Below are positions 62,352 through 64,000 of a stretch of DNA of 64,000 bases, one piece after another (position 1 is the first letter of the stretch; each line of letters starts with the position of its first letter). The stretch is from Mansonella perstans (Eukaryota; Nematoda; Chromadorea; Rhabditida; Onchocercidae). The notes beneath the pieces are model-generated. The model was not told where the DNA came from. It worked only from the letters and a program-made list of their open reading frames with translations, and did not search any database. The DNA is taken from assembly GCA_037074765.1 (NCBI GenBank), contig JBAMDO010000024.1:186001-250000 (forward strand), given 5' to 3'. The translations under genes were made by a program, and so were the position numbers.

Positions 62352-64000
62352 TTATTCGGTTAGGATATTCGGCAAAAATGATGATGATTCCGTAGATGCC
62401 GTTATTGCTGTCGTTTCGATCTGAACTGGTACCGATGCACCCCTGGAATAAGTGCCCATAGCAGCTGATGTTGACGTAATTCCTTCCACGGATAACATTT
62501 CCTTGGATTTCTTTGATGTAGTTTCTTCCCAATCATAAATATCATCCCATTTCACATTCGTTTCAAGCATTAACTGAAACGAAACGGAATGCCGCCGAAT
62601 ATTCGGAAGGATGTGGAAGACTAATGGATATAATTTGTTTACCGAATGAGCAATTCTCGGTTTCGGAAGTATCACTTTTCATGTCTAACATAAATTATTT
62701 TATCGTTAAAACCATAAATCACCAAATCTTAATTACTGGTTCATTAAGATCTTTTGATGATTGAACCTTTTACCTTGACGTGTAATATTAAATCCATTTT
62801 CTCTGTATCCTAGAACTAGAATTATGTGCATGATCGGCTTGAATGAGCGCTAACATTTTTGCCTATTTCCGCTAATAAACTTTAATGATATCCTTAGCCT
62901 TACTTACAATCTCCAATGAACTTAAATTTTTTCAAGGCGTATTCAACATATTCAATTCATTCAATTCAGTTTAACTCAATTCAATGTATTCATGTATTCA
63001 AAGCTTTTTGAAACAGTAAATAATTTGCGGGTCATATTTCGATTGTGGCTTATGCTGAAGTTCAACTAGCATTTCTTCAGACTAATTACTAAAACACGAA
63101 ATATTAACTTTTTCAAACATGTACTGGATTTTTTCATATGGTGGTTCAGCTTCAAGAGTAAGTCCATCAATCATTATGAATATATAATCAAGAATAGGTA
63201 ATGAATTTTGGAAGAATTGTTTTCGCTCATCACCCAGTCGAATGCGTAATTTAGCCTTATATACTTGTTCTTTGAATTGTTTCTTTAAATTCTTCATCTC
63301 TTTAATATATGGACAAGTTGGATTTAATGAAATTAATACCTTTCCAATTTTATCAATGAGAATTGATATAAGTAATGATTATTAGAAGAATCTGTCTTTT
63401 CCGTTTAACTTATAGTAGACAAACATGAGATATTATCATATTTCGGTACTATTTTTCAACAGCAATTACTCACTAAATTGGTTACTGTATGGTTTATACA
63501 TGCTGCACATTATGGTAAGCATTTTCACAATTTAGTTTAAAATTTATAAATAATAATTTTTTTTTTTTTAAATCAAATTTTACTTTGTGGTGTTTTCCAT
63601 GGTAGCGTGCCACTGGATAATTCAACCATAACATAGAGCCATGATTCTAGATCATCACGTCGACCTGAATAATAATTTATCATTTGAACTAAAATTTGAA
63701 CTAAATTGAACTAAAAAATAGATAAAGTTAATTGATGGACAGAAAATACCAAGTTCAAGGTTTTTATGTGCTCGTAATGAAGCATATCGTGTTGTTCCAC
63801 AAAAACCTGTATGACGTTTTGTTGATGAAATTAATGATCCATCCTGAAGTAATTTTAAACTGTTCAATTTTTTGCAAATTTTAAATTTAAATTGAAAAAA
63901 AAAGGAAAGGGTAGAGATTAAAATTTCAATAATATACCTGATTTTTAAAAATTCGTGAAAGTCCAAAATCCAAAATAAAAATATTCCTACATTGGTCATT
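62352..64000 (-). CDS. TTBK/CK1-like protein kinase, 3' part (5' end outside window)
   Basis: Minus-strand gene entering at the right edge. The first visible exon (64000-63938) codes NIFILDFGLSRIFKNQ, with the DFG metal-binding motif. Exon 63843-63750 codes TGFCGTTRYASLRAHKNLE, the activation segment and P+1 region typical of casein kinase 1/tau-tubulin kinase relatives. Exon 63664-63584 codes RRDDLESWLYVMVELSSGTLPWK, matching the RRDDLxSxxYxxVE block of that family. Phases join over these three. Further on, a frame at about 63340-63090 (LGDERKQFFQNSLPILDYIF) fits the C-lobe helices. The last exon is about 62574-62352, ending in a Ser/Thr-rich tail after VKWDDIYDWE, a common end motif of worm CK1 kinases; the stop is TAA at 62354-62352. 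The link between 63584 and 62574 is not fully resolved. Nematodes carry many such kinases, often germline-expressed, so orthology is open. Confidence 0.85.

Overview
The window is AT-rich nuclear DNA of a nematode, most likely a filarial worm (Onchocercidae; the species cannot be fixed from sequence alone). Reasons: genes cut into many short exons with TTTTCAG-type acceptors; acceptor-like sites just upstream of start codons, as expected for spliced-leader trans-splicing; an EGO-1/RRF-type RNA-dependent RNA polymerase (RdRP); a serpin pair; and a decayed fragment of Wolbachia-like DNA (ferredoxin plus murD).

Layout. 1-3620 (+): 3' six exons of a WD40 protein of the CIAO1 cytosolic Fe-S assembly family. 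4115-20648 (+): a complete cellular RdRP gene that I could join as 33 exons into one open frame of about 1655 residues, with the DLDGD catalytic motif. It starts 0.5 kb behind CIAO1, so the two may form an operon. 22446-24346 (-) and 30212-32123 (-): two serpin copies. Copy 2 joins cleanly into 396 codons; copy 1 carries a one-base deletion.

The 20-37 kb stretch is built by duplication. A unit from RdRP intron 30 to beyond the serpin (about 19555-25206) recurs directly behind itself (25211-33345). The second copy has about 3 kb inserted (26518-29559) between 81-bp direct repeats, and that insert holds the Wolbachia-like pieces. Behind it, 33985-37155 is a patchwork of RdRP exons 5-10, a bit of intron 20 and exons 28-30, with stops and frameshifts. 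None of the RdRP copies is coding.

37-43.5 kb is gene-poor and full of simple and tandem repeats. 43536-48943 (+) is a three-exon gene for a secreted, probably GPI-anchored Ly6-like cysteine-rich protein with a 4.3-kb repeat-rich intron. 49-52 kb shows no gene. About 52.1-59.15 kb (-) holds a many-exon gene that I do not recognise. It is separated by a divergent promoter region, with two CACGTG boxes, from a small coiled-coil gene (60319-62083, +; possibly the dynactin p24 subunit). That gene is tail-to-tail with the 3' part of a TTBK/CK1-like protein kinase (62352-64000, -) that runs off the window.

No tRNA, rRNA or CRISPR array was seen. Exon boundaries are read by eye from splice signals and frame continuity. 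No search or alignment was run.
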